This document shows positions 9,887 through 18,584 of a DNA stretch of 64,000 nucleotides, piece after piece (the first letter of the stretch is position 1; each line of letters starts with the position of its first letter). The translations under genes were made by a program, and so were the position numbers. Below the pieces are notes generated by a model. That model worked only from the letters and a program-made list of their open reading frames with translations, had not been told where the DNA came from and did no database searches. Origin of the DNA: Egicoccus sp. AB-alg6-2 (lineage in GTDB: Bacteria > Actinomycetota > Nitriliruptoria > Nitriliruptorales > Nitriliruptoraceae); contig NZ_JBGUAY010000004.1 in the NCBI RefSeq assembly GCF_041821025.1, positions 186,001 through 250,000 on the forward strand, in the 5' to 3' direction.

Positions 9887-10459
9887 ATGGTCGGATCGGC
9901 GCAGCACGGCCGTCGACGCGCTTCGGGCGCGTTGGCGCTCACCGCCTCGGTGCTCCTCGGTTGTGGCATCGCGGTCGACGACGCGGTCGGGCCCACGGCG
10001 GATGCCGGTACGGACGCAGAACCGGCGGAGGACGACTCGTCGCCGGCGACGACCGTCGACCCGGAGGACGTGGAGGACGTGGAGGAAACGTCCACGGACG
10101 TCGCCGTCACCGTCTCGGCAACCGTCGAGGACGGTGCGGTGACCGCCGAGGGCACGGCGACGGTGCCGGACGGCGCGTTGCTCGCCTTCGAGCTCCGACA
10201 TGACGAGACCTTCGAGGTGATCGACGGCTACACCGAGGTGCAGGACGGCACCTACACCTTCAGCCAGGACCTGGGCGACTGGCCCGCCGGCGACGTGGAG
10301 GTGTGGGTCGCGTTCCAGACCGAGCTGGTCGGTGCCGAACAGCCGGCCGAGGTGCGCGAACGCTACGGCGAGAACGGCGAAGGCATGACGGGCGATCAGG
10401 TGACGACCGACGGGTACGTGACCCGCGTCGACGCCACCGACACCGTGCACCTCGACTGA
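9887..10459 (+). CDS. putative lipoprotein, 190 aa
   Basis: The ATG at 9887 follows GGGGAGG. The N-terminus (RRR near residue 10, then a hydrophobic stretch ending LLGC) is a lipoprotein signal with the lipidated Cys at about residue 26. An acidic, Thr/Asp/Glu-rich tether (about 30-65) leads to a single predicted beta-sandwich domain of about 115 residues. I do not recognise the family. It is divergent from the hybrid kinase operon (169 bases between starts) and converges with the monooxygenase, so it may be an envelope partner of the kinase, though nothing in the sequence proves it. Confidence 0.75.
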   Translation: MVGSAQHGRRRASGALALTASVLLGCGIAVDDAVGPTADAGTDAEPAEDDSSPATTVDPEDVEDVEETSTDVAVTVSATVEDGAVTAEGTATVPDGALLAFELRHDETFEVIDGYTEVQDGTYTFSQDLGDWPAGDVEVWVAFQTELVGAEQPAEVRERYGENGEGMTGDQVTTDGYVTRVDATDTVHLD

Positions 10460-10511
10460 CGCGGATCGGCAGCAGCCGGACCGCGGCGAACGTGGCGTGT
10501 GTCGTGAGGGC

Positions 10512-11687
10512 TCAGGCGGGCGCGCGGAGCCGCTCGGGTGGGTCCCAGCCGGCGACCAGTTCGGTCTGCCGACGTGCCACCGCCGACGGGGTCGCCGCCA
10601 GTACGGCGTCCCGTACGGAGCACACGACCGGATGCTGGCGGCTCGCGAGCCAACTCGTCGCGCCGACGATCCGTCCGACGGTGCGGACCCGTCGGACGCG
10701 AATGCGTTCGTAGACCCGCAACGCGGTCCGCGGTTCCACGAAGGTGCGGAGCGCGAGCGCCAGCGTCTCGGCGTCCTCGATCGCCTGGCAGGCGCCCTGG
10801 CCGAGATCGGGCCCCATCGGATGCGCCGCGTCGCCGAGCAGCGCGACCCGCCCGTCGACCCATCGGCGCCCGACGGGACGGTCGTAGATGTCGTTGCGGA
10901 GGATGCTGGCCGGGTCGGTTCGCTCGAGCACCCGCGGAATCGGATGGTGCCAGTCGGCGAACCGTGTCCGCAGTCGGTCGAGCACGTCCGGCCCGTCGCG
11001 TTCTCCCTCGGGCCGCACGGCGCCGGCGAACCACATGATCCGGCCGTCGTGGAGCGGGAAGACGCCGAACCGCGCTCCCCGACCGACCGTCTCGAAGACG
11101 TCGTCCAGCGGTTCGTCCGCCGGCCACGGGGCAAGACCACGCCAGGCGGTGTCCCCCCGGTACCGGGGCGGGCCGTCGGCGAGGAGCTTGCTCCGTACCG
11201 TCGAGCGCAGCCCGTCGGCGCCGACGAGGACCGAGCCCTCGACGTCGCTGCCGTCGAGGAAGCGGGCGCGGACGTGTTCGTCCTCCTGCTCGAAGCCCAC
11301 CAGTTCGCGCCCCAGGTGGATGCGGTCGGTTCCGAACCGCTCGGCGAGGCGTCGCTGCACCTCGGCCCGCATGACGCCCGTCGTCGGCGCGCCGTAGCGC
11401 ACGTGCAGCGACTCCGCTGGCAGCGTGAGCAGGACCTTGCCCGACGGCGTCCGGGCGCTGCCCGTGGTGCCCGGCACGGCCAGGCTCCGCACGGCGTCGC
11501 CGACGCCGAGGCGGTCGAGTGCCCGGACCGCGTTCGGCCACAGGCCGATCCCCGCCCCGACCTCGGCCAACGCCGGGGCCCGCTCGTAGACCTCGACGGG
11601 CAGCCCGAGCCGATCCAGTGCGATGGCCGTCGTGAGGCCGCCGATGCCCGCGCCGACGACCACCACCGGCGCCTGGAGGCTCGCCAT
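10512..11687 (-). CDS. FAD-dependent aromatic-ring monooxygenase (PHBH/salicylate-hydroxylase type)
   Basis: A 391-residue class A flavoprotein hydroxylase. VVVGAGIGGLTTAIAL is the FAD Rossmann motif, VLVGADGLRSTVR the DG motif that binds FAD and NAD(P)H, and VALLGDAAHPMGP the GD motif. ATG at 11687 follows GAGGAGG; long upstream extensions in this frame are antisense to the CHAT gene. The usual reaction is NAD(P)H- and O2-dependent hydroxylation of an aromatic or similar ring; the substrate is unknown. It is divergent from the CHAT gene and alone on its strand here. Confidence 0.9.
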   Translation of the reverse strand: MASLQAPVVVVGAGIGGLTTAIALDRLGLPVEVYERAPALAEVGAGIGLWPNAVRALDRLGVGDAVRSLAVPGTTGSARTPSGKVLLTLPAESLHVRYGAPTTGVMRAEVQRRLAERFGTDRIHLGRELVGFEQEDEHVRARFLDGSDVEGSVLVGADGLRSTVRSKLLADGPPRYRGDTAWRGLAPWPADEPLDDVFETVGRGARFGVFPLHDGRIMWFAGAVRPEGERDGPDVLDRLRTRFADWHHPIPRVLERTDPASILRNDIYDRPVGRRWVDGRVALLGDAAHPMGPDLGQGACQAIEDAETLALALRTFVEPRTALRVYERIRVRRVRTVGRIVGATSWLASRQHPVVCSVRDAVLAATPSAVARRQTELVAGWDPPERLRAPA

Positions 11688-11729
11688 GGTCCCCTCCTCG
11701 CACCCGACCCCCGTCGTGTGCCAGGAGCC

Positions 11730-11758
11730 ACGGTACGCCGATCGAATCCGCCCGTCAC
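11730..11758 (-). promoter_or_regulatory. candidate sigma70-type promoter of the monooxygenase
   Basis: On the minus strand GTGACG (11753-11758) and TACCGT (11730-11735) are 17 bases apart. They lie about 40 bases before the monooxygenase ATG, inside the divergent gap shared with the CHAT gene. The match is to consensus by eye only. Confidence 0.45.
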
Positions 11759-11793
11759 GGTCCCGCGCCGGGTACAACTGCCGAGGGCCCCGG

Positions 11794-14700
11794 GTGAGCC
11801 ACCACGGGGCGTGCGGGGGCAGCGTGGGCACGACATCGGCTCGTGGGGAACGATCCGACCTCGAGGTGGCCGTCACCGCCGCGTTCGGTGGCTCGCTGTT
11901 GGCCGACGACCTGCGCGGGAGCCCCGCGGCCGCCGCGGCCGCCCTGGACGAGTGTGCGCCCGACCCGTTGCTGCGTGGCATCGTCGACGCCCTCGCCGGC
12001 GAAGCGGCGTCCGCCGTGGTGCACCTGCGCGAGGCAGGACGCGGCGGCGACGAGAGGACGCGTGGCCGCGCAGCAGCCTGGGCGGCGTGGGCCGCCACGC
12101 GGCGGTCGAACACCTTCCCGGGCGACACCGTGGCGGACGGACTCGAAGTGTTCGCGCGCTGGCCCGAACTTGCTTCGCACCCGGCGGTGCCGGACCAGGA
12201 GCCGGGTTTCGTCGAATTGGAACAGCTGGTGCTGACGCGGATGGCTCCGCGCTTGCGCTTCGTGCGCTCCCAGTTGCGTGCACCGATGCTCCAGGTGGAC
12301 GCGGCCGAGGTCGGCCAGGGCGCCCTCGACGAACTCGCCGACCTCCACCAGCGGGCCGTCGATGCCGACGAGCTGTCACTCGCCGCTGCCGTCCTGCGAT
12401 GGCGTGCCGAACTCCTCCATCTCGTCGGCGACCGGGCAGCAGCCGAGCGCCTGCTGGACGACGTGGCTCGCGAGGCGATCGGCCGCGACGACCACGCTGC
12501 GGCGGCGGCGTGTGATCTGCTGAGGGGTGACCTGGTCCTGGCACCGTTCTCGCATCCGCTGGCGGCCGACCTGGCCCTGACGGAGGCCGCCGGCGACACC
12601 AGCGAGCTGCCGTGGGCGGTCGAGTACGCCGAGGCCGACCCCGCCGCCGTCGACGTCCCGGTAGCGACGGCGGCGTACGAGGCGGCCGCCTCCTCCTACG
12701 CACGGGCGGTCGCACCGCGTGGACTGGTGGCCGTCGCGCTCCGGCAAGCGTTGCTCGCACGCCTGACGGGCGACGACACGGCGGCCGTGCAACTCGCCGA
12801 GCGTGCGGCGAACGAGGCTGCCGCAGCCGGTGACGCGTGGCTCCTCCGCACGGCACAGGTCCACACGCTGCTCGCCCGGACCGGAGCGGGACGATCCACG
12901 GCTTCGCTGTCGCTGCCCGAGGAGGTGGCCGCGTGGGGCATCTCGACCGGCAGCTACAGCCAGGCGTTCGGGCTCGGGCTGCTGCTCGCGCGGGCCGGGA
13001 GGCAGTTCCTCGTGCGCGCCGGAGATCCGGACCGCGCCTCGACCTGCCACGCGCTCGCCGGCCGGATCTTCGCCGGACTCGACGCCAGGCTGCAGCGCAG
13101 CCAGAGCCTGGCCGACCGGGGCGTGGTGGCGGCCGCCGTCGGGGACGCCCACTCGGCGGCGCACGAGTTCGATCGCGCGCTGCAGGAGCTCCACCCCCGG
13201 CTCGTCGACCCCACGTTCGGTCGCGACGCGTGGCGCCGCGCGATCTCGCTCGGCCAACGGCTGCATCAACTCGCCCTCGGCGGCGGCGAACCAGCCGCTC
13301 TCCGTCGGTCCGCGATGCGGCTGCAGGACCTGCTCAGCGCGGAGCCGTCGGAGCCAGCGGGCGATCCTGCCGATCTGCTCGACGGGCAACTCCGGACGAT
13401 GGCGGAGACGGCGATCGTCGGCGCAGAGCTGCACGCGGCGCTCGCCGAGGGCGACCGCGCCCGCGACGACGGCGCCAGTGACGTCGCGGCGGAGCGGTAC
13501 GGGGTGGCGCTCGCGGCGGCGGACGCCGCCGGCGACGACCTCGGCCGGGCCGTCACCCTCGCCCGACTGCAACGGCCACACGAGGCCCTGGCCGCCTACC
13601 ACGCGCACGAGACCGCGGTCGAAGCGCAGCAGCAGTCACTGCAGGAGCAACTGCGCGCCGCGCTCGGTGCAGACGCTCCGGCCCTGCCCGACCCGCGGGG
13701 AGGACGGCTGCGGCGCGAAGCGGCGTTCCTGACCCGGGTCGAGCTCTTCGACGCGGCCGCCGAGGCTTTCGACGCGCTCGATGCCCACGAGCCGGGCTGG
13801 TGGCACGCGGAGACGCGGCCCTGGGAGCTGCTCAGTGACCAGGGGCACGTGGCCGAACAACGAGGCGAGCACGCCCGGGCGGCCGAGCGTCACGCCGTCG
13901 CCATCGAGGCATTGGGACACCGCGCCGCCAACCTCGCGCGCGACGAAGCCAGGACGGCCCTGCACGCCGGCACTGCCCGCGTCTTCGGGCGGGCGGCGCG
14001 AACCGAGCTCCGACTGGCCGAAACGTCCGCCCCGGTCGCAACCCCTTCCGGCCCTCGTGCGGAGCGTTCGTTCGTGCTGGCCGAGACGGGCAGGGCACGC
14101 GCCCTCGCCGAGCTGCTCGCTGCCACCAGTCCCCTGGTGCGGACGCGCGCCGACGACGGTGACGCCGACGATCTGGTCGCGGCGTGGATGGCCGCAAGCG
14201 CACGCGTCTCGCTCTGGCAGCAGCTCCTCCTCACGCAGGTTCAGGAACACCGGAACGAGGGCGCCGTCGGCCAACTCGACGACCGGCTACGGGAGGCGGA
14301 ACGGGAGCTGCTCGCCGCCACGGACGCACTGCAGGAGCGGGCCCCTTCGGTCGCGCACGCCATGACGCCGCCCGCCGAGGTGACGCTCGAGCAGGTGTGC
14401 GCCACCTTGACGCCGGGAGCCGTCCTGGTGAGCCACCTCCTCGTGGACGACGACCTGCTGACCTTCGCGGCGACACCGGAGGGACTCGCGATCGCGCACC
14501 GACAGCGGGTCGACGCCCGCGACCTCACACGAACGCTGCTGGCCTTCTCGAAGGGCTGCGCGACCGGCGGGCACTGGGTCGAAGCCGGGCGATCGGCGGC
14601 ACGACTGCTCCTCGATCCCGTTGCCGACGTGCTCGACGACGCCGACCGCCTCACGTTCGTGCCGACGGGCGTTGGCCACGCGGCACCGCTCCACGCCCTC

Positions 14701-15531
14701 CCCTGGCGCGACGACGTCCTCCTCGAGCGGGCACCGGTGGCCGTGGTGCCGAGCGCGACCACCCTGTCACATCTGCGCGCACCGGTGGTGGCGCGCGGCG
14801 GCGGGAGCCTCGTGGTCGGCGACCCCGAGGACATGGTGCTGCGGTCGCTGACCGGCGGTGCGCCCGTGCCCCAACCGCCGCTCCCGTACGCCCGGGCCGA
14901 GGCGGTCGCCGTCGCCCGGTGGCTCGACGACCCGGTGCTGCTCACCGGGCCGGAGGCCACCACCGCCGCCGTTCGGGCGGAGCTGAGCCGAGCCGGCCTG
15001 GTGCATCTGGCGACGCACGCCCACGTCGACGTCGCGGTGCCTGCCGCGAGCGCGCTGTTGCTCGCACGCGGCGACGCGCTGCGACTGGTCGACCTGATCG
15101 GGGCCCGCATGTCGGCCCAACTCGTGGTGCTGTCGGCATGCGAGAGCGGCCGCGGGCAGCTGGCGGGAGGGGACGAGGTGCTCGGCATGACCCGGGCACT
15201 GCTGGCAGCCGGCGTCTCGTCGGCGGTCGTCAGCCTGTGGCCCGTCGACGACGTGTCGACGGGCCTGCTCATGTCCCGGTTCGCCGCCACCGTGGCCGCG
15301 GGCAGCGATCCGGTCACGGCCCTCCGCGAAGGACAGCGCTGGTACCGCTCGCTGGACGCCGCCGGCCATCGCGACGCCGTCCAGGAACTCGCCGCGGGGC
15401 TCCCCGACGCGTCGATGCCGCGCGGGCTCGCCAGCGGTGGGCCGCCGGCCATCCCACGGACCCACCCCTACCACTGGGCCCCGTTCATCTACGTCGGTGC
15501 ACACCCGGCAGGCCCAGCCGCGCCCGTATGA
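11794..15531 (+). CDS. large helical-repeat protein with C-terminal CHAT (caspase-like) protease domain
   Basis: About 1245 residues. Residues 1-900 are Ala/Leu/Glu-rich predicted helical repeats (TPR-like), the typical sensor part of CHAT proteins. The CHAT domain occupies about 1000-1235, with catalytic His1075 in HLATHAH and Cys1116 in LSACESG, the downstream LWPVDD element and a closing HPYHWAPFIYVG. CHAT peptidases belong to clan CD with caspases and act as activated proteases in defence and signalling proteins. Start is uncertain: GTG 11794 has GAGGG six bases upstream, GTG 11824 is an alternative. It ends 13 bases from the convergent caspase gene. Confidence 0.9.
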   Translation: MSHHGACGGSVGTTSARGERSDLEVAVTAAFGGSLLADDLRGSPAAAAAALDECAPDPLLRGIVDALAGEAASAVVHLREAGRGGDERTRGRAAAWAAWAATRRSNTFPGDTVADGLEVFARWPELASHPAVPDQEPGFVELEQLVLTRMAPRLRFVRSQLRAPMLQVDAAEVGQGALDELADLHQRAVDADELSLAAAVLRWRAELLHLVGDRAAAERLLDDVAREAIGRDDHAAAAACDLLRGDLVLAPFSHPLAADLALTEAAGDTSELPWAVEYAEADPAAVDVPVATAAYEAAASSYARAVAPRGLVAVALRQALLARLTGDDTAAVQLAERAANEAAAAGDAWLLRTAQVHTLLARTGAGRSTASLSLPEEVAAWGISTGSYSQAFGLGLLLARAGRQFLVRAGDPDRASTCHALAGRIFAGLDARLQRSQSLADRGVVAAAVGDAHSAAHEFDRALQELHPRLVDPTFGRDAWRRAISLGQRLHQLALGGGEPAALRRSAMRLQDLLSAEPSEPAGDPADLLDGQLRTMAETAIVGAELHAALAEGDRARDDGASDVAAERYGVALAAADAAGDDLGRAVTLARLQRPHEALAAYHAHETAVEAQQQSLQEQLRAALGADAPALPDPRGGRLRREAAFLTRVELFDAAAEAFDALDAHEPGWWHAETRPWELLSDQGHVAEQRGEHARAAERHAVAIEALGHRAANLARDEARTALHAGTARVFGRAARTELRLAETSAPVATPSGPRAERSFVLAETGRARALAELLAATSPLVRTRADDGDADDLVAAWMAASARVSLWQQLLLTQVQEHRNEGAVGQLDDRLREAERELLAATDALQERAPSVAHAMTPPAEVTLEQVCATLTPGAVLVSHLLVDDDLLTFAATPEGLAIAHRQRVDARDLTRTLLAFSKGCATGGHWVEAGRSAARLLLDPVADVLDDADRLTFVPTGVGHAAPLHALPWRDDVLLERAPVAVVPSATTLSHLRAPVVARGGGSLVVGDPEDMVLRSLTGGAPVPQPPLPYARAEAVAVARWLDDPVLLTGPEATTAAVRAELSRAGLVHLATHAHVDVAVPAASALLLARGDALRLVDLIGARMSAQLVVLSACESGRGQLAGGDEVLGMTRALLAAGVSSAVVSLWPVDDVSTGLLMSRFAATVAAGSDPVTALREGQRWYRSLDAAGHRDAVQELAAGLPDASMPRGLASGGPPAIPRTHPYHWAPFIYVGAHPAGPAAPV

Positions 15532-15544
15532 GCACGAGCCGCTC

Positions 15545-17455
15545 TCAGTCCCTTCGGGTGACGAGCACGGCGTCGGTGGTGACCCACAGGCTCGGCACGC
15601 CGTTTCCCCGGCGTGGCGGCGTCGCGGTCTCGGCAAGGGCCTCACGGCCGGTCGGGGGCGGCGGGAGCGGGCCGGCGGCCGACCACTCCGCTGGCGGCGG
15701 AGCGAGCGCAAGGGCATCGAACGAGGTCGCGTGGGTGGTCGCCACGACCCGCAGGTGATCGATGGCTTCGTCGGCGTGGTCCGGCAGGAATGCGGTCAAC
15801 GACCGCTCGGGTGCGCCGCCGACGGTGACGGTTGCGCCGGGTGCCATTCGGTCCTGTGCGCCCCGGACGGACGGGTGGAGCACGGTGACGGCCCAATCGG
15901 AGGTGAACGCGATCAGCGCGGCGTACAGCGGCACCCGTGCGTCGTTGGCGAGCTCGACGACGAGCGGTGTACCCGCCACGACCTCGTGCGCGCCGTCCGG
16001 GCGCCGGGAGACCTCGGTGAGCTGTCGCTCGCCGAAGGTGTCCGCCACGAGCGCCTTCACCCGGAGGTGGACGGGCGGCGGCATTCCACGCTGGAGCGTC
16101 GGCCGCTCCGAACGCAACAGCCACGCGAATCGCGCCACGTGCGCGACCGCGGCGACGAACGCCAGTGGGTCGTCGGCGGCGACGAGCCGCCGCCCCGAAG
16201 CGTCCGCGAGGAGGAGCCGGCCATCCTCGACGGTGACGACCATGTCGGCGTCGTCGAGGGCGTCCGCGTGGGTGACCACGCCGGCCAGGGGTCCCGATCT
16301 CATCGCGGCGACGAACGACGCCGTCGCGGGCTGGTCGGCGGCAGTGACGTGAAGCCGCCACCGGTGAGCCCCGAGATCGAGGCGGTCGAGGTGTGCACCG
16401 GTGCCCCGCTCCGGCAGTGCCACCCGGCCGAGCACCGGACCGGCGGACCGAACCGGCTCGACGTGCTCGAGCGCGACGATCGCGGATCTGCCGTCTGCTC
16501 GCTCCAGCGCCATCGTGCTGCCCGGCGTCAGACCGTGCACCCGGCCTGCGTCGAGCCAGACCCGCTCTCGACGAATGCCGATGACGGCCGCCTGGACGCT
16601 CCAGGGGCGGCGGCGATGGTCGAAGACCAGGCGGTCGACGTCGCCCTCGCACTGTGGCGTCTGGTTCCTCCGTGCGTCGTTGACCGCGAAGCGAACGCGC
16701 TCGTGGAGCTGCCGGTAGGTCAACCGGGGCCCCGCACCCATCGCGGCCAGTTGCGGGACGAGGAAGTACGTGAAGGCGCCGCGGACGGTGCCGTCGTCAC
16801 CGACGTGTTCGAAGGCTTCCTGCTCGGCGGTGCAGGCGGCGAGCAGCACGTGCCTGACCGGTCCACCGGTCGTCACGCCGCGCGTCCGTGAACGCGTGGT
16901 CGGCGACCGTTGCCGATCGAGCAGATCGGTCTGCGGGCGCGGGTCGGGAGGGACGGCCCGCACACGCTGACTTCGGCGGCCGCGCGTCCCCGAACCGCTG
17001 TGGCAGCAGTCGAGGACCACGGTCGTGTTCTCGCCCGGCAGGTCCTCGAGCCACGCCGCCAGTTCGAGATCGCGGATGTCGTAGACGTCGGGATGGCGCG
17101 CGTCGTGGGGCACGATGGTCTCGTGGTAGCCGTCGGGCTCCCGGCCGGTGACGTCGCGTGCCCTGGACCCGTGGCCGCTGAAGTAGAACAGGAAGGCCGG
17201 GGGCTCGGTCCCCCCGCCGACACGCTGCCACGCCTCCCCACGTGCGCGCAGATGGGTCGCGAACGCCTCGACGATCGCCGACCTGGTCGCCTCCTCGTCG
17301 ACCAGTTCGACGACGTGGTCGCCGGGCACGTCGAACGTGTCGACGAGTACCTGGCGCATCGCCCGGACGTCGTTGGCGCAGCCCGCGAGGCCGGGGACGT
17401 CAGGATGCGAGTATCGATCGACACCGACCAGGAGCGCGAAGAGCGGTGCGTTCAT
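15545..17455 (-). CDS. caspase-like (metacaspase, peptidase C14) protein, 636 aa
   Basis: The N-terminal p20-like domain (about 1-260) starts ALLVGVDRYSHPDVPGLAGC, has catalytic His95 in FYFSGHGSR and Cys151 in LDCCHSG, and an AACTAEQEAFE segment in the p10-like half. The remaining 370 residues are beta-rich and unrecognised; they could be a DUF4384-like or substrate-recognition region. There is no signal peptide, so it is probably cytosolic. Start ATG at 17455; an ATG 19 codons upstream is possible. It converges with the CHAT gene and is divergent from the cyclic-nucleotide-binding gene (85 bases). Confidence 0.92.
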   Translation of the reverse strand: MNAPLFALLVGVDRYSHPDVPGLAGCANDVRAMRQVLVDTFDVPGDHVVELVDEEATRSAIVEAFATHLRARGEAWQRVGGGTEPPAFLFYFSGHGSRARDVTGREPDGYHETIVPHDARHPDVYDIRDLELAAWLEDLPGENTTVVLDCCHSGSGTRGRRSQRVRAVPPDPRPQTDLLDRQRSPTTRSRTRGVTTGGPVRHVLLAACTAEQEAFEHVGDDGTVRGAFTYFLVPQLAAMGAGPRLTYRQLHERVRFAVNDARRNQTPQCEGDVDRLVFDHRRRPWSVQAAVIGIRRERVWLDAGRVHGLTPGSTMALERADGRSAIVALEHVEPVRSAGPVLGRVALPERGTGAHLDRLDLGAHRWRLHVTAADQPATASFVAAMRSGPLAGVVTHADALDDADMVVTVEDGRLLLADASGRRLVAADDPLAFVAAVAHVARFAWLLRSERPTLQRGMPPPVHLRVKALVADTFGERQLTEVSRRPDGAHEVVAGTPLVVELANDARVPLYAALIAFTSDWAVTVLHPSVRGAQDRMAPGATVTVGGAPERSLTAFLPDHADEAIDHLRVVATTHATSFDALALAPPPAEWSAAGPLPPPPTGREALAETATPPRRGNGVPSLWVTTDAVLVTRRD

Positions 17456-17540
17456 CGTCCGCCCTCGCGGTTCGTGCTGGTCGTCGTCGGCCGACCCGTG
17501 CATGATGCCACCTGAGGACCACGGCAGAGGGGGCTTCGGG

Positions 17541-18584
17541 ATGGGCGAGGCGACGGGGGTCGAGGGGACGGGGACGGGCACCAGGGTGGAGTCGTCGGCA
17601 CTCGTGCTGTCGTGGATCCCCTCGGAATCGATGCCACCGGTCGTCCGCGCGGCGTTCGACCTGGGCCTGGCGCACTTCGATCCGCCGCCACCCGAGGTCG
17701 TCACCGACCTTGACGCACTACAGGCGCAGAACGCCTTCCGTTTCGCGAACCGCCTCAGCGCCTGGATCGAGGTACGCGACGGTCGCATCGTCGACCACGG
17801 GTACGACGGAACGTTCCACATGGGTGTCACCACCCTCTCGTTCGGCAAGCGCGACGTGTCGTTCGCCGCGGTCGAGCACCCGATCGAGCAGCCCGCGCCC
17901 CAGGTCACCGAGACCTCGGTGCGATTCCTGCAGACGGTCGGGTGCCGCACCGGCGTGCCCATGCCCCGTCCGGTGAAACGCAAGCCCTACGTACAGGTGG
18001 TGGCGCCACCGGTGTGGACGACCCTGGCGCTGACCCTCCATGCCGATGGACGGGCCGAGCAGGAGATCGTCCAGGCCAGCCCCTTCCCGCGCCACTGGCT
18101 CTACGACGGCGAGGGCCGGCTGGTGGCCAAGACCGGCGTACTCGGGCTGCTGGAGTTCGCGGGCGAGACCCTGACCGGTGAGACGCCCTGGGGCACCGGC
18201 GACGACCGTGCGCCCGTGCTCGTACCCGCGGAGTCGGCGCTGGAGCGGCGACTGTCCGAGACGGTCATGCGCGGTGGGAAGGAACCAGCGTTCCGCACGC
18301 TCAAACCGCAGGAGACCCTGGTCGAGCAGGGCGAGCCCGGCGACGCGCTGTTCCTCCTGCTCGACGGGCTGCTCATGGTCGAGGTGGACGGGGAACCCGT
18401 GGCGGAGCTCGGGCCGGGCGCCATCCTCGGGGAACGGGCCGTCCTGGAGGGTGAGCGGCGCACCGCGACGCTGCGGGCGACGACCCGCGCCAAGGTCGCC
18501 GTGGTCGCCGCCGATCAGGTCGAGCGCGCAGCGCTGGCCGAGCTCAGCGAGGGTCACCGGCGCGAGGAGCACCGGTCGAGCTGA
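17541..18584 (+). CDS. cyclic-nucleotide-binding protein with an unrecognised N-terminal domain, 347 aa
   Basis: The C-terminal 110 residues are a cNMP-binding domain: TLVEQGEPGDALFLLLDGLL, then a phosphate-binding cassette GAILGERAVLEGERRTA that keeps the Gly-Glu pair and the Arg-Thr-Ala end. No helix-turn-helix follows, so it is not a CRP-type regulator. The N-terminal 230 residues (starting after a Gly/Thr-rich leader) are unrecognised, with many aromatic and Pro residues. ATG 17541 follows GAGGGGG. The last 41 bases overlap the 3' end of the convergent cyclase gene, and the caspase is divergent, which suggests a shared cyclic-nucleotide circuit. Confidence 0.85.
   Translation: MGEATGVEGTGTGTRVESSALVLSWIPSESMPPVVRAAFDLGLAHFDPPPPEVVTDLDALQAQNAFRFANRLSAWIEVRDGRIVDHGYDGTFHMGVTTLSFGKRDVSFAAVEHPIEQPAPQVTETSVRFLQTVGCRTGVPMPRPVKRKPYVQVVAPPVWTTLALTLHADGRAEQEIVQASPFPRHWLYDGEGRLVAKTGVLGLLEFAGETLTGETPWGTGDDRAPVLVPAESALERRLSETVMRGGKEPAFRTLKPQETLVEQGEPGDALFLLLDGLLMVEVDGEPVAELGPGAILGERAVLEGERRTATLRATTRAKVAVVAADQVERAALAELSEGHRREEHRSS

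Noticed and set aside
9718-10155. 146-residue N-terminal extension of the kinase
   Set aside because: Antisense to the signal peptide of the lipoprotein and unlike a HAMP kinase; TTG 9717 has AGGAG at ideal spacing.
12376-13608. 410-residue minus-strand frame inside the CHAT gene
   Set aside because: Antisense to predicted helical repeats; no motif and no ribosome site.
17541-18584. CRP/FNR-type transcription factor
   Set aside because: The cNMP-binding domain is at the very C-terminus and no helix-turn-helix follows.
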